Origin: Brevibacillus aydinogluensis
GTDB taxonomy: Bacteria; Bacillota; Bacilli; Brevibacillales; Brevibacillaceae
DNA: 64,000 nt
Strand: one strand, 5' to 3'
NCBI RefSeq assembly: GCF_031954365.1
Contig: NZ_JAUSVZ010000005.1
Every line of letters begins with the position of its first letter. Positions within the stretch are counted from its first letter, which is position 1. Positions 24,997 through 33,344 of this stretch are shown here, in pieces. Made by a program: the position numbers and the translations under genes. Under the pieces are notes generated by a model, which did not search any database, had not been told where the DNA came from, and was given only the letters and a program-made list of their open reading frames with translations.

Positions 24997-25418
24997 ACCT
25001 TATCGAGCACAAACCAGTTTTTCCAGTCCTGGTCAGGCACCATGATCACTCGGTCCCCCTTTTGCAAGAGAGTAGTAAGTTTTGCCTTGATTTTGTTGTT
25101 CTCACCGGCGGCGGGAATGGACAGGTTTCTTATGCGTTCCGTAAAACTTCCACCCGTGTCTCGATGGAAGGTGATCGTAGCCGGGTTGCTGGCATCGTCC
25201 CCCACCATGCTGGTCTCCGTTATCTCGACAGGGGTGCCGGTCATCAGCCGTTCGGCGACGATCAGTTTGTGCTGTTCCAGGATGATATTTTCCCCGTACT
25301 GGATACGCAGCGGATTAACGCTCAGGACCTTTCCCACCACGGGAGCCGTACTCAAGGGATTTCGATTATCCTTGTACATTTGGGCAAGTTTTTGCGCCAG
25401 ACGGTCGATACTATCCAC
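24975..25418 (-). CDS. XkdR-like protein (DUF2577)
   Basis: 147 residues with an N-terminal helix (LAQKLAQMYKDNRNP) and an OB-like domain (GKVLSVNPLRIQYGENIILE), then FTERIRNLSIPAAGENNKIK and KGDRVIMVPDQDWKNWFVLD. PBSX XkdR relatives take part in the spike/hub of the baseplate. ATG 25418 follows the xkdQ gene after 12 bases. Confidence 0.82.
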   Translation of the reverse strand: MDSIDRLAQKLAQMYKDNRNPLSTAPVVGKVLSVNPLRIQYGENIILEQHKLIVAERLMTGTPVEITETSMVGDDASNPATITFHRDTGGSFTERIRNLSIPAAGENNKIKAKLTTLLQKGDRVIMVPDQDWKNWFVLDKVWEGGET

Positions 25419-25430
25419 GGATCACCCCTC

Positions 25431-26447
25431 CTACTTCACGTCTTCAGGCAGAGCCAGTTCCAGCTGCATGGTATGGATCTGGTTTTTTACCTCGTGTTTT
25501 ACCGCTGTGATCATAAACCGCTGTTTCATGCCAGTGATCGGCTCGTCCACGTCCAGCAGCCGGCCGGCCTTGAAAGCCACATCGCCTACCAGCTTTAAGC
25601 TGTTTGTCTCGTGAATTCGCGCAAGCCGGCTCAAGAGGATGCGAGCCACCTCTCTGGCCTTTGCGGCATCTTCGGCATCGATCTTGAATACTTCCTCCAA
25701 AAGCCCGTATTTTCGGATCAGTCCCTCATGCTGCGCGTTTGCGACGATTTCGTATTTGGGTTTCGTCTTCTCCTGGTCGTCTCGCTCAAGCAGGATTTTC
25801 ACCCGATTGCGCATGCTCTCGATCGTCCGGGTGCGATCCGCCCCCAACGGATTGGCCAGCACATCAACCGGGGCGATATTATCCGCCAGCTTAAACGTAC
25901 CTTTAATGACCAGGTCTTTCATCTCTTCAAAATAGATTTTGCCCTGCCGCATCTCTACGTTGTACCGCTTGCCAGATGCCTTTTCGTGCCGTTTGTAGAT
26001 GTCCTCGATAATCTCCGCCGGGCTTTTTTCCAGATAGATTTCGTCGATGACTGTGCCCATGTAAGGGACGCTGCCGATCAGCATGCCGAAATCGTTTAGA
26101 ATCTTCGTGATTGCTTGGGACGCCGGGATTCGGTTAAACTGGTACACGCTCTTGGACTTGCCCAAATACCAGGCATAGTCGTACACCGTGTATTTGATCG
26201 CTTCTCTTCCGGATTGACCCTCAGTTACGATCACGCCGCGGTGAACTTCCTGTCCATCCTTGGTCAAGATCACGACGTCGCCCAAGTCACAAGGATTGAC
26301 AGGAAAAAGTTTTGCGTCTGTCCAGTTGATGTCAAACTCCATGGACGCCATCAGGGAAAGGTTGGAATCCCATGAGATGCTGCCGACCAATGGCGTAATG
26401 TCTAGGGTTTTGGAAGCGTCATTTTTGATCAGGAGTAACTGAAACAC
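25431..26447 (-). CDS. XkdQ-like baseplate hub protein
   Basis: 338 residues, the family of phage late-control D/gp27-like hubs. Features: VGSISWDSNLSLMASMEF, GDVVILTKDGQEVHRGVIV, YDYAWYLGKSKSVYQFN, DIYKRHEKASGKRY and the C-terminal RFMITAVKHEV. Forms the central hub that connects tube and spike. No fused peptidoglycan hydrolase domain. Confidence 0.9.
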   Translation of the reverse strand: MFQLLLIKNDASKTLDITPLVGSISWDSNLSLMASMEFDINWTDAKLFPVNPCDLGDVVILTKDGQEVHRGVIVTEGQSGREAIKYTVYDYAWYLGKSKSVYQFNRIPASQAITKILNDFGMLIGSVPYMGTVIDEIYLEKSPAEIIEDIYKRHEKASGKRYNVEMRQGKIYFEEMKDLVIKGTFKLADNIAPVDVLANPLGADRTRTIESMRNRVKILLERDDQEKTKPKYEIVANAQHEGLIRKYGLLEEVFKIDAEDAAKAREVARILLSRLARIHETNSLKLVGDVAFKAGRLLDVDEPITGMKQRFMITAVKHEVKNQIHTMQLELALPEDVK

Positions 26448-26451
26448 ATCG

Positions 26452-26874
26452 TCACCCCCTCGCTGTGCTAATAAATGGGAACTCCGTCATCTGCAGTGTG
26501 TAGGAAATGTCCCCGTCCTGTTTAACACCCCACTCGAAATTATCAATGGTGACAGCCATGTTCAGCGATTGAGCGCCGCCTGAATCGACGATGACCAGAC
26601 GGACCGGGATCCGCATGCCGCGCCAACGTTCGATTGTTTCTACATAGGCCATCCCCCACATACTCCGATTTTGCAGAAAGGGGTAATCCCGAACCGGAAA
26701 AAAGCTCTTGATCTCGACGGACCGAAGTCCCTTTAATCCGATCAGGTTCAGCGTCTGCTGCAATCCGTCCGCCCGCTCGTTGTTCCATGGTGACGGCACG
26801 TTGTATTCTGCTGGAGGCACGGGGAGCTGCAGGACTTCAGCATTGTTGTTGATGGACAAAAACACGTTGATCAC
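26452..26874 (-). CDS. XkdP-like tail protein without LysM domain
   Basis: 140 residues corresponding to the N-terminal part of XkdP (LPVPPAEYNVPSPWNNE, LIGLKGLRSVEIKSFFPVRDYP, VTIDNFEWGVKQDGDISYTL). PBSX XkdP ends in a LysM peptidoglycan-binding domain; here the protein stops before it. Lies between tape measure and hub, as in PBSX. Probably caps the tube inside the baseplate. Confidence 0.82.
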   Translation of the reverse strand: MINVFLSINNNAEVLQLPVPPAEYNVPSPWNNERADGLQQTLNLIGLKGLRSVEIKSFFPVRDYPFLQNRSMWGMAYVETIERWRGMRIPVRLVIVDSGGAQSLNMAVTIDNFEWGVKQDGDISYTLQMTEFPFISTARG

Positions 26875-26888
26875 CCTGACCTACCCCC

Positions 26889-28691
26889 TTACGTCGTTGC
26901 CCAGATATGGCGCTCAATCCGCGCCAACAGGCTGTCTGCGAGATCCAACGGAGTCTGATTATCTCTCAATTGCGCCTTGGTGTTTTTGTCGGTTGCACTC
27001 GTGTTGAGCGCAGTCGCATCCGTGTTGAAGGTGAGTGCCTTGGTGTTGTTGTTCAGCGCGTCGAGCAGCTTTTGATCCTGTTGGACGCGCAGTTTACGGG
27101 CTTCGTTTTGTTCCTTTCGAGCTTGTGCGATGTCGTTTGACGCTTTGCCCGTGGAAAACTTTGCACCGCTGAAGTCTAAATGGGGAATCGGGCTATAACT
27201 GCTGTCCCAAGTCGGCACATCAATATTTGCCACCTTCGCCCCTGCAAAGTTTACTTCGATACGTTCTTTACCGAAAGCTTCCAGAGCCGCATTAAGAGGC
27301 TCAAGCATCTTTTGTACGCCCATCTCTGCGGCGGCAATGATTCCGTTCCACATGGAAATCGCGCCGAACTTGATGGCGTCCCAGGCGTATTTGAACACAC
27401 GGAGCATGAAGTTCGCGTAATCGATGTACTTATTCACGCCCCATTCCACTGCGCCAACGACGACATTCCACAGTTCCATCCCTTTTTGCTTAATGGTTTC
27501 CCAGTTTTGAACGACATAGATACCGGCGGTGACCAGCAACCCCAATAATGTAACGACAAACCCGATTGGGTTGGCTTTGAATGCCGCATTCAACAATAAC
27601 ACGGCGCCCCTTAGGATACTGACCTGACCCGAGGCAACCAATGCCGCAACGCCCATCACCTGAGTTTTTATGGCGGCGAAAGTTGACTGCTGGCCAAATA
27701 ACTTGATCGCAAGCGTCGAACCGTACACAGCGAGCTTGTGCATGAGAAAAGCCGCGGCGGCTCCGTACACAATTGGTCCAATGACGGACCAGTTTTCCAT
27801 GATAAAGGAGGAAACCTCCCAAATTGTTTCAGCCACCGCTTTGGCGCCAAAATAGACCGCCATAAGGGCCGCGGAAAAGCGTGCACCCCATTCTGCTGCG
27901 CGATCACTGGACAGAAATTCCCGAATCCCTTTCATATCTTCCTTGACCGCCATGAACAGCGGTTTGGTGATTTCGGCGAGTTGCCGCGAGCCTGTTGCCT
28001 TGATATTGGCGACCGTGTTCTCAAACGTCTCCGACATTTTTTGCATGGAGCCGCCAAAGCGGTTTTCCAGACCTGTAAACAGTATCGGTAGAACCTGGCT
28101 GGATAAGAGTTTGCCCTGCTCGGCCAACTTCATCAGCTCTGCCGGAGTTTTTCCCATCTCTTTTGAAAGTATCTGCCAAGCAGGAATACCGCTCTCCGCA
28201 AGCTGGTTTACCTCTGCAGCGCTCAGCTTCCCTTTCATTTGGATTTGACCTAACACTTGGGTTATGCCCTCCAATTGCTTGGTACTGCCGCCGGTTGCTA
28301 CCACTGCATCACCCAGACGCTGCAAGACGGGCATGACTTGCTGCCCAGTGAAACCCATATTCAACAACGTCTTGGCAGACTGCTGCAATCCGGAAAATTC
28401 AAAGGGTGACGACTCTGCCAGTTTCTGTAAATCAGAAACCATCTGTTTCGCAGCCTCCGTCGAGTTGAGCATGAGACCAAGAGACTGTTCGGCCGTCTCA
28501 AAGCTGGCATTTGCTTGAATACCAATTCCGACAATGGCGGTTGAAGCGGTCTTTACCGCGCCCGCTGCAGCTGCCGCACCCGTTTTGATCACATCCCATG
28601 TTTTTTTGCTGATCTGCTGGAGTTCCTTCAAACGGCGTTGATAATCCTGTGCCAAAGCATTTAATAGCGTATTAGTGAAGTTGGTTATCAT
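26889..28691 (-). CDS. Tail tape measure protein
   Basis: 600 residues. N-terminal tape-measure domain (about 60-260: TAEVNQLAESGIPAWQILSK-type motif here KLSAAEVNQLAESGIPAWQI, ELMKLAEQGKLLS), a central hydrophobic zone (about 290-400, several membrane-like stretches such as PIGFVVTLLGLLVTAGIYVV) and a Lys/Gln-rich helical end. No lytic transglycosylase or peptidase domain. It sets tail length; 600 residues implies a rather short tail by phage standards. Preceded by GAGGGGGTGAGATGCG. Confidence 0.92.
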   Translation of the reverse strand: MITNFTNTLLNALAQDYQRRLKELQQISKKTWDVIKTGAAAAAGAVKTASTAIVGIGIQANASFETAEQSLGLMLNSTEAAKQMVSDLQKLAESSPFEFSGLQQSAKTLLNMGFTGQQVMPVLQRLGDAVVATGGSTKQLEGITQVLGQIQMKGKLSAAEVNQLAESGIPAWQILSKEMGKTPAELMKLAEQGKLLSSQVLPILFTGLENRFGGSMQKMSETFENTVANIKATGSRQLAEITKPLFMAVKEDMKGIREFLSSDRAAEWGARFSAALMAVYFGAKAVAETIWEVSSFIMENWSVIGPIVYGAAAAFLMHKLAVYGSTLAIKLFGQQSTFAAIKTQVMGVAALVASGQVSILRGAVLLLNAAFKANPIGFVVTLLGLLVTAGIYVVQNWETIKQKGMELWNVVVGAVEWGVNKYIDYANFMLRVFKYAWDAIKFGAISMWNGIIAAAEMGVQKMLEPLNAALEAFGKERIEVNFAGAKVANIDVPTWDSSYSPIPHLDFSGAKFSTGKASNDIAQARKEQNEARKLRVQQDQKLLDALNNNTKALTFNTDATALNTSATDKNTKAQLRDNQTPLDLADSLLARIERHIWATT

Positions 28692-28718
28692 CGCATCTCA
28701 CCCCCTCACAAAAGAAAA

Positions 28719-28739
28719 GAGCACTCTCATTGAGTGCCT
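28719..28739. repeat. Hairpin repeat, copy 1
   Basis: A 21-bp sequence containing GCACTCTCATTGAGTGC (6-bp stem, 5-base loop), identical to 29067-29087. On the minus strand it is followed by TCTTTTCTTTTG, so this copy may act as a terminator just before the tape measure gene. Confidence 0.8.
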
Positions 28740-29066
28740 CAGACTGAAGACAAACGGTTCATTGGAAGCGTCCGTAAGAAAATGATTTCCAGACCGGAAG
28801 GCCTGCACATTCATCAAACAGAAGCGGAAGACAACGTACCTCGCATGGAGAGATGGGCCAAGCGAGCTCCTTTGACGACCCACTCAGCGGGAAAACGAAG
28901 ACGCGGGGATCAACAGGGGACACAAGTCTCACTTCCTCGAAACACCCAGATGTTTGTCCCCTGCCCTCGTCTCGTTTTGGAGCGGACTACATCCGCTTCT
29001 GTGCTGGGCGTCAAGCGATCGAGCGGACCCGATCTCCCATGCGCCGCGGACGTTATCTACACGCTG
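28740..29066. other. Unexplained 327-bp interval inside the tail operon
   Basis: No reading frame with a ribosome binding site that I can support on either strand. It is bracketed by two identical 21-bp hairpin repeats and holds an internal inverted repeat, CAGGGGACA (28914-28922) with TGTCCCCTG (28955-28963). A structured RNA, a regulatory insert or a small mobile element are all possible. Confidence 0.6.
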
Positions 29067-29087
29067 GAGCACTCTCATTGAGTGCCT
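29067..29087. repeat. Hairpin repeat, copy 2
   Basis: Same 21 bp as 28719-28739, same orientation, placed 11 bases after the stop of the membrane protein gene at 29099. On the plus strand it is followed by TTTTG. Confidence 0.8.
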
Positions 29088-29098
29088 TTTGAAACATA

Positions 29099-29647
29099 TT
29101 ACAAGATCACCGTTTCTGTTTTGTTCTCACTTATCTTATTATTGACTGCTTCGCAAAATTTGTTTACGCGGATGATATTAAAATTGTTCAGAAACGTAAC
29201 ACCTGCTAATTTTCCGTTATTATTAACAAAGTTTAAGATCAAGTAGGTGTTTGACTTGCCCTTCACTTTCTTGGTTCCGATACCCGACATGCCACCTACG
29301 ATTGTTCCCCATCCCGGAACAAGCAACGTACCGATCAAGGCTCTTCCAACGACGCTCTTGTCTTTTTCGTATATTTCTTGTTCCGTTTTAACCACTGCTG
29401 CCCTCATCCTGGCCAATAGAATTTCAAACTTTCGGCCATTGTGATCAATGACTACTTTATCCGAAAAAAGGAATAAATCACAGTCTGCTCTTCTTCCAAG
29501 GCCAATTCCTTCGATATGGAAGGCGCTTATCATAGCATCGGCCCCGGAGTCGTGCATCTTTCGGTCCATTTCCTTATTACCTGCACGATTTATCAAAATC
29601 ACTACAATCAGAACAACAACGATACTAAAGGCTATTACATAAAACAT
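29099..29647 (-). CDS. Membrane-anchored accessory (moron-like) protein, unknown
   Basis: 182 residues: N-terminal membrane anchor (VIAFSIVVVLIVVILI), then a cytoplasmic domain with a second hydrophobic glycine-rich stretch (ALIGTLLVPGWGTIVGGMSG). The LFLFSDKVVIDHNGRKFEI and LNFVNNNGKLAGVTFLNNF stretches suggest a PH-like or bPH2-type fold. It is markedly more AT-rich than the tail genes and interrupts the usual chaperone-to-tape-measure order, which points to later insertion. It may alter the host cell (immunity or exclusion); that is inference only. Confidence 0.65.
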   Translation of the reverse strand: MFYVIAFSIVVVLIVVILINRAGNKEMDRKMHDSGADAMISAFHIEGIGLGRRADCDLFLFSDKVVIDHNGRKFEILLARMRAAVVKTEQEIYEKDKSVVGRALIGTLLVPGWGTIVGGMSGIGTKKVKGKSNTYLILNFVNNNGKLAGVTFLNNFNIIRVNKFCEAVNNKISENKTETVIL

Positions 29648-29713
29648 GGAATCCTCTCCCTTTTACCCACAGGAATATTATACTAATATTTCCAAGCAAA
29701 AGGTAGAGGAAAC

Positions 29714-29875
29714 CTAAATGCCCCATCGCTGCTTTTCCTCTTTCATGGCTACGATCATGGACTGGACCATGAAACGCTTGGTCGCAAAGTCCAGTCCGAG
29801 CAGATACTCCGGTGAAAATCCTTTTTGTACATAGTGGTGGAGAAAGTAAAAGTCCTCGTCACCACTTTCAATCAG
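29714..29875 (-). CDS. Frameshift extension of the tail assembly chaperone
   Basis: 53 codons with no start of their own, in the -1 frame relative to the XkdN-like gene (begins LIESGDEDFYFLHHY, ends with a stop at 29714). Reached by slippage at A AAA AAC (29881-29875 on the minus strand), giving a product of about 182 residues. This matches the G/GT arrangement of lambda and of many contractile phages, in which the long form recruits tape measure. Confidence 0.78.
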   Translation of the reverse strand: MIESGDEDFYFLHHYVQKGFSPEYLLGLDFATKRFMVQSMIVAMKEEKQRWGI

Positions 29876-30261
29876 TTTTTTATGTCACGATCCACTTTTC
29901 GCACGCCTTCGCCAAAGCCCGCCAGCTTCAAAGCGTGGCCGCTGATCGCCGCAATCTCGCCAGGACGGAACAAGATACCCACGATGTCTGTCGGTTCGAC
30001 GCAGCCGAATTCCTTTTGAAGTTGCGCGTCTTTCAGATCCGGTTGGACCACACAGTGATAGACGATATACGGGTCGGCCATCTGGCTGCGCGAGTCGTCC
30101 TGCGCCATCGTCAACGCCTCAATCGCTATTGAGCGATCCGGCTCCTGAATCGTGATCTCTCCGTCCAGTGACTCGATGTACAGGTTGGCCGTTCGGCGTT
30201 TTCCTCGCTTCAATTTTTCTTTCTCTGAGAGCAGATCTGCAATGGTCAACTGTTTCCCCAC
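29872..30261 (-). CDS. XkdN-like tail assembly chaperone
   Basis: 129 residues in the zero frame: GKQLTIADLLSEKEKLK, then LYIESLDGEITIQEPDRSIA, then the helical end EIAAISGHALKLAGFGEGV. GTG 30261 has AGGAGGTATCCGGCA upstream; a longer frame to 30321 overlaps the tube gene and has no start signal. The last codons are ATA AAA AAC TGA, a canonical slippery site directly before the stop. Coats the tape measure during tail assembly. Confidence 0.85.
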   Translation of the reverse strand: MGKQLTIADLLSEKEKLKRGKRRTANLYIESLDGEITIQEPDRSIAIEALTMAQDDSRSQMADPYIVYHCVVQPDLKDAQLQKEFGCVEPTDIVGILFRPGEIAAISGHALKLAGFGEGVRKVDRDIKN

Positions 30262-30274
30262 TGCCGGATACCTC

Positions 30275-30712
30275 CTATTTAACAGAAATGGTGTCAAGCA
30301 TGTTATAATCACTGAACGCAAACGGTACCTCTTCGCTCCCCAACGTTTTTTGCTCGTACTTCAGGAGGAAGAATTCACCGATTGTGACATCATAGAGCGC
30401 GACCCGTTCCGCTCCATGAGCATCCGGGTCTGCCAGCTTTCCAACGATCTCAAAACGAGGATACTCACCTTTTCGTACAGCGTCAGCCAGCTTTTGTTGT
30501 ACTCGGGAGTATACCTTTTTGATCGTCATGGACCCCTCGCCAGTCCAGCCTACAGCTTTTTTATAGGTGGCTGCCTCACCGGCAAAGTTGACATCTTCGT
30601 AATTGATCGTTACTTTTGCCTCAAAGCTGTCCACTTCGGCCCACAGTTCTCCGTCTACCCACACACGGCCATATGTTCCGTTGATGACTTTTCTTACATC
30701 GGGTTTTGCCAT
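30275..30712 (-). CDS. Tail tube protein (XkdM)
   Basis: 145 residues; PBSX XkdM-type tube: NGTYGRVWVDGELWAEVDSF, VTINYEDVNFAGEAATYKK, WTGEGSMTIKKVYSRV. The inner tube that is driven through the envelope on contraction. Lies 15 bases after the sheath gene in the expected order. Confidence 0.92.
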   Translation of the reverse strand: MAKPDVRKVINGTYGRVWVDGELWAEVDSFEAKVTINYEDVNFAGEAATYKKAVGWTGEGSMTIKKVYSRVQQKLADAVRKGEYPRFEIVGKLADPDAHGAERVALYDVTIGEFFLLKYEQKTLGSEEVPFAFSDYNMLDTISVK

Positions 30713-30727
30713 CTTCTATTCACCGCC

Positions 30728-31789
30728 TTATACATAAATCTTCATTTGCAGGTCTTCGATTGCGTCCAAAAACTTGAGACGTCCGGCCAGGAACACTTTT
30801 GCTTGGAACGTGTTCTCCTTCACCTTCTGATCGTCCCAATTGCTCGTGTCCGTACCAATCGCTTCCCAGGCCAGGCGCTGTGCCTCCACGTCCACGCCCA
30901 CCGTGTTATCTGCAGTCGGGTCCAACACGTCCCCTTCCAGGCTCCGCAGGTACGCATTGATGGCAGTGATGAGCAGAACCTGGTTGTCGTAGCTGTTAAT
31001 GATCTTTCCTGCATACTCGTCATGGAACGTCCGAATGATGTCCTCTTTTACCAGATCATGTCCTTCGATGATCTTGATCTTTTTCCAATCTGCGCCCTTT
31101 TGCGTTGTTGTCGTAGTAAGGCTGTTCACGCCGCGGGCGATCTTGACTTTTTCGCCGTCGTTGATCAGGATGAGTTTTCCTGCATCGATGTCGGCATCCG
31201 GATCAGAACTCTCTTGGATTGCTTCAACCTCTGGCAGCACATAGTAGGTTGCGCTGCGGTTCAGCGGTAATCCAGCGAGAATACCCGCAATCCGGGCTGT
31301 ATATTCAGATGCCGAGAAAGGATTGTCAATGCCTTTTACTTTGATGCCCTCAGTCGCAAAGTTGATGATCCCTTCATGGTCGGCTGCCACATTTGGCAAC
31401 ACTGCTTTATAGGTTTTCTTCTGAGTGTCCCGCCAGGTTTTAATCTGGGAGACGATGTCCGCAACATCTCCTTGTTGAATCCCTGGAACGGCTAGGTAAT
31501 TCCACCGTTTGCTCCCCAATCGGGCAAGCGCATCGTTGTAATTTGCGGCGGTTGTGTCGATTCTCTCCACAATCACCTTCGACGGTGTACCAAGAAAAGC
31601 ATCCTGGATATACTGCAGGTTTGGCGAGGACCAATCGCTTGATTGGACTTCAGACACAGCTTTGTACTCTTTTGTATCAAAGCTCCCCGTATCGTCCTTG
31701 AGGATTAGCGCCACAATGCCGCGCTGGCTTCTCTGAATTGCCGACACGGCCAACGATGAAAAAATAATCGAAATCTCAGGCAGACCCAT
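30728..31789 (-). CDS. Contractile tail sheath protein (XkdK)
   Basis: 353 residues. Starts with GLPEISIIFSSLAVSAIQRS, the PBSX/Gram-positive sheath N-terminus, and ends in the conserved C-terminal domain (FQAKVFLAGRLKFLDAIEDL). Also INNFATEGIKVKG-like central part and LINDGEKVKIARGVNSLTTT. ATG 31789 behind GGGAGGTGGCGGC. The presence of a sheath makes the particle contractile (R-type), not flexible (F-type). Confidence 0.94.
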   Translation of the reverse strand: MGLPEISIIFSSLAVSAIQRSQRGIVALILKDDTGSFDTKEYKAVSEVQSSDWSSPNLQYIQDAFLGTPSKVIVERIDTTAANYNDALARLGSKRWNYLAVPGIQQGDVADIVSQIKTWRDTQKKTYKAVLPNVAADHEGIINFATEGIKVKGIDNPFSASEYTARIAGILAGLPLNRSATYYVLPEVEAIQESSDPDADIDAGKLILINDGEKVKIARGVNSLTTTTTQKGADWKKIKIIEGHDLVKEDIIRTFHDEYAGKIINSYDNQVLLITAINAYLRSLEGDVLDPTADNTVGVDVEAQRLAWEAIGTDTSNWDDQKVKENTFQAKVFLAGRLKFLDAIEDLQMKIYV

Positions 31790-31882
31790 GCCGCCACCTC
31801 CCAAAACTTATCCATGATTTTGTCGAACACTTTCACCAGATTGGCACTTCCCAATCTCGTGATTTCACTTCAAAGTCAGCGA

Positions 31883-32311
31883 TCAAAACAACAATTCCCG
31901 CATCTTTTCCGTATTCACACCGGCGTCAGGATCAACCGCGGCGTCGTCGTAATACGAAAAGTCGAAGTCGTAGTGCAGTACCTTGTCGATCACTTCGGCT
32001 GTAGCACCGGAGATCGTGATCGTTCGATCGCCGACCGTAAAGGACAACGCGAACAAATTGTCGAGCCGATCCATGACATCGTAGACTTCTTCCCTGTAAT
32101 TGGACAGATTGGCAGGAAAGAATCGGATACGGCAGGTCATATCCCGAAGAATGCTGTACGGGAACGCTTCCACCCGGTTCGTTTCCAGAGACACGAAAAA
32201 AGAAGGGCGGTTAATCCCTTCTTCTGAGTCGCTGCTTAGGATCGGTATGTTCGAAAACTCTGCCTTGATCTTGTCATTGATCGCATTCATGATCTGCATG
32301 CGCGTCAGCAT
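31883..32311 (-). CDS. Tail terminator-like protein (YqbJ/XkdJ-region, DUF6838 type)
   Basis: 142 residues: IMNAINDKIKAEFSNIPILS, RPSFFVSLETNRVEAFPY, DVMDRLDNLFALSFTV. This family lies just upstream of the sheath in PBSX- and skin-type elements and caps the tail tube, normally at the head joint. Its retention without a head is typical of tailocins, which need a capped tail. Preceded only by tiny genes, not by head genes. Confidence 0.82.
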   Translation of the reverse strand: MLTRMQIMNAINDKIKAEFSNIPILSSDSEEGINRPSFFVSLETNRVEAFPYSILRDMTCRIRFFPANLSNYREEVYDVMDRLDNLFALSFTVGDRTITISGATAEVIDKVLHYDFDFSYYDDAAVDPDAGVNTEKMRELLF

Positions 32312-32355
32312 ATCACTGTCTCTCCCTACCCATCAACTGCAACGTCAGCTTTTCA

Positions 32356-32508
32356 TCACCTCCCCTGGAAAGCTTTACATTGACTTCCGATGTCGATGTC
32401 CGGAACTCCAAGCAAGCGACGGCCATCGACGTTCAGCTCCAGCGTGTCGCTCCTTTCTTTGACGCCGGACATGTACGAGGCAAACTTCGCAAGCTTCATA
32501 AGCTTCAC
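32356..32508 (-). CDS. Small protein opening the tail operon
   Basis: 50 residues from GTG 32508 behind a perfect AAAGGAGGTGAGGAT. Begins VKLMKLAKFASYMSG; a beta strand LELNVDGRRLLGVPDIDI follows. A second, overlapping 37-codon frame (ATG 32423, product starting AVACLEFRTSTSEVNVKL) also has a GGAG site, so which of the two is made is open. Unknown function. Confidence 0.5.
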   Translation of the reverse strand: MKLMKLAKFASYMSGVKERSDTLELNVDGRRLLGVPDIDIGSQCKAFQGR

Positions 32509-32566
32509 ATCCTCACCTCCTTTCAAAGCCCCATGCGCTTACTGGCATTCGTATCATCCTGGCAGG

Positions 32567-32602
32567 AAAACAAAAAACCACCCGAGAAATCGAGTGGTTT
32601 TC
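32567..32602. terminator. Terminator between the regulatory genes and the tail operon
   Basis: AAACCACTCGA-TTTC-TCGGGTGGTTTTTTG on the minus strand, with a matching A run on the other side. It isolates the ArpU gene from the tail genes, so the late operon must have its own promoter just downstream. Confidence 0.8.
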
Positions 32603-32661
32603 TTATTATCCGATGATATTATTTTATCACCTGACAGGAACAATCGTTCCTCATTATTCGC

Positions 32662-33120
32662 TCAATTTCCTCTCAAATCTGTGTCACATTCATAGACCTC
32701 TAACTTCAATGCAAACGCCAGCTTGAAAAATGCTCTGCCTCTGATCCTATAGTAAGTGGACTGCGACATACCAAGTTCCATGTATACCTCTATGTCAGTC
32801 ATATCCTCGTCCCCGAACCACCTCTTCAAAATCAGTTCACGTTCTCTCTTTCCCAACCTCGTCACAGCAGTAATCACACGCTGCACATACTCTTTGCGCT
32901 TTAACTCTATGTCAACATTTTTGATCGCCACGTTTTCCGTGCTGCTGTGGAACTGGTTTGTCTGAGTTGGGGGAACCAAGGAGTAACCAGTCGTTGTACC
33001 TACCTCTACACCAGGATGAAATCCCATCCTGATGAAGTCGCGTGCTAAATCCAATGCCTCTTTTACTCTTCTCTCTGTGGCTGGACGATCAATCTTCGGC
33101 AGTAATTGCTGCGCGCTCAT
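32662..33120 (-). CDS. ArpU-family phage transcriptional regulator
   Basis: 152 residues with a sigma-70 region 4-like C-terminus: VITAVTRLGKRERELILKRW, then MTDIEVYMELGMSQSTYYRI. ArpU/Xpf-like proteins switch on the late (tail, lysis) operon in PBSX-type elements. Its position directly before the late operon fits. ATG 33120 behind GAGGGGGAATGAAAG. Confidence 0.85.
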   Translation of the reverse strand: MSAQQLLPKIDRPATERRVKEALDLARDFIRMGFHPGVEVGTTTGYSLVPPTQTNQFHSSTENVAIKNVDIELKRKEYVQRVITAVTRLGKRERELILKRWFGDEDMTDIEVYMELGMSQSTYYRIRGRAFFKLAFALKLEVYECDTDLRGN

Positions 33121-33205
33121 CTTTCATTCCCCCTCGCTGATTTTTCTGTCCGGTCAATTCAGCCCGGACAGCAGTGACCTCGACGTCTTCGCAGATCTCT
33201 ACCAT
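33089..33205 (-). CDS. Possible 38-residue protein overlapping arpU
   Basis: ATG 33205 has AAAAGGAGCGTAGAAC at good distance. Acidic, hydrophilic (begins VEICEDVEVTAVRAEL). Overlaps the ArpU gene by 32 bases in another frame. Could be a real tiny early protein or a chance frame with a ribosome binding site. Confidence 0.35.
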   Translation of the reverse strand: MVEICEDVEVTAVRAELTGQKNQRGGMKDERAAITAED

Positions 33206-33344
33206 GTTCTACGCTCCTTTTCGAAACACGCCAAACGAACCTGTCTGCCGATAAACGGTGACCATTTCAGCAGGAGTGTCCCTTCGACAAATCAGTTGGC
33301 TTGGACTAAGCTTGTGCTGCTCGATTACTTATTCCGGGCTTGTG

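Noticed and set aside
28734..29081. Plus-strand 115-codon frame across the island between the hairpin repeats
   Set aside because: No ribosome binding site, starts inside the first hairpin, and the whole late operon is transcribed in the other direction.
31790..31882. Possible small gene between the tail terminator and sheath genes
   Set aside because: A GTG frame (KVFDKIMDKFWEVAA) exists but runs 80 bases into the sheath gene in another frame and has no clear ribosome binding site.
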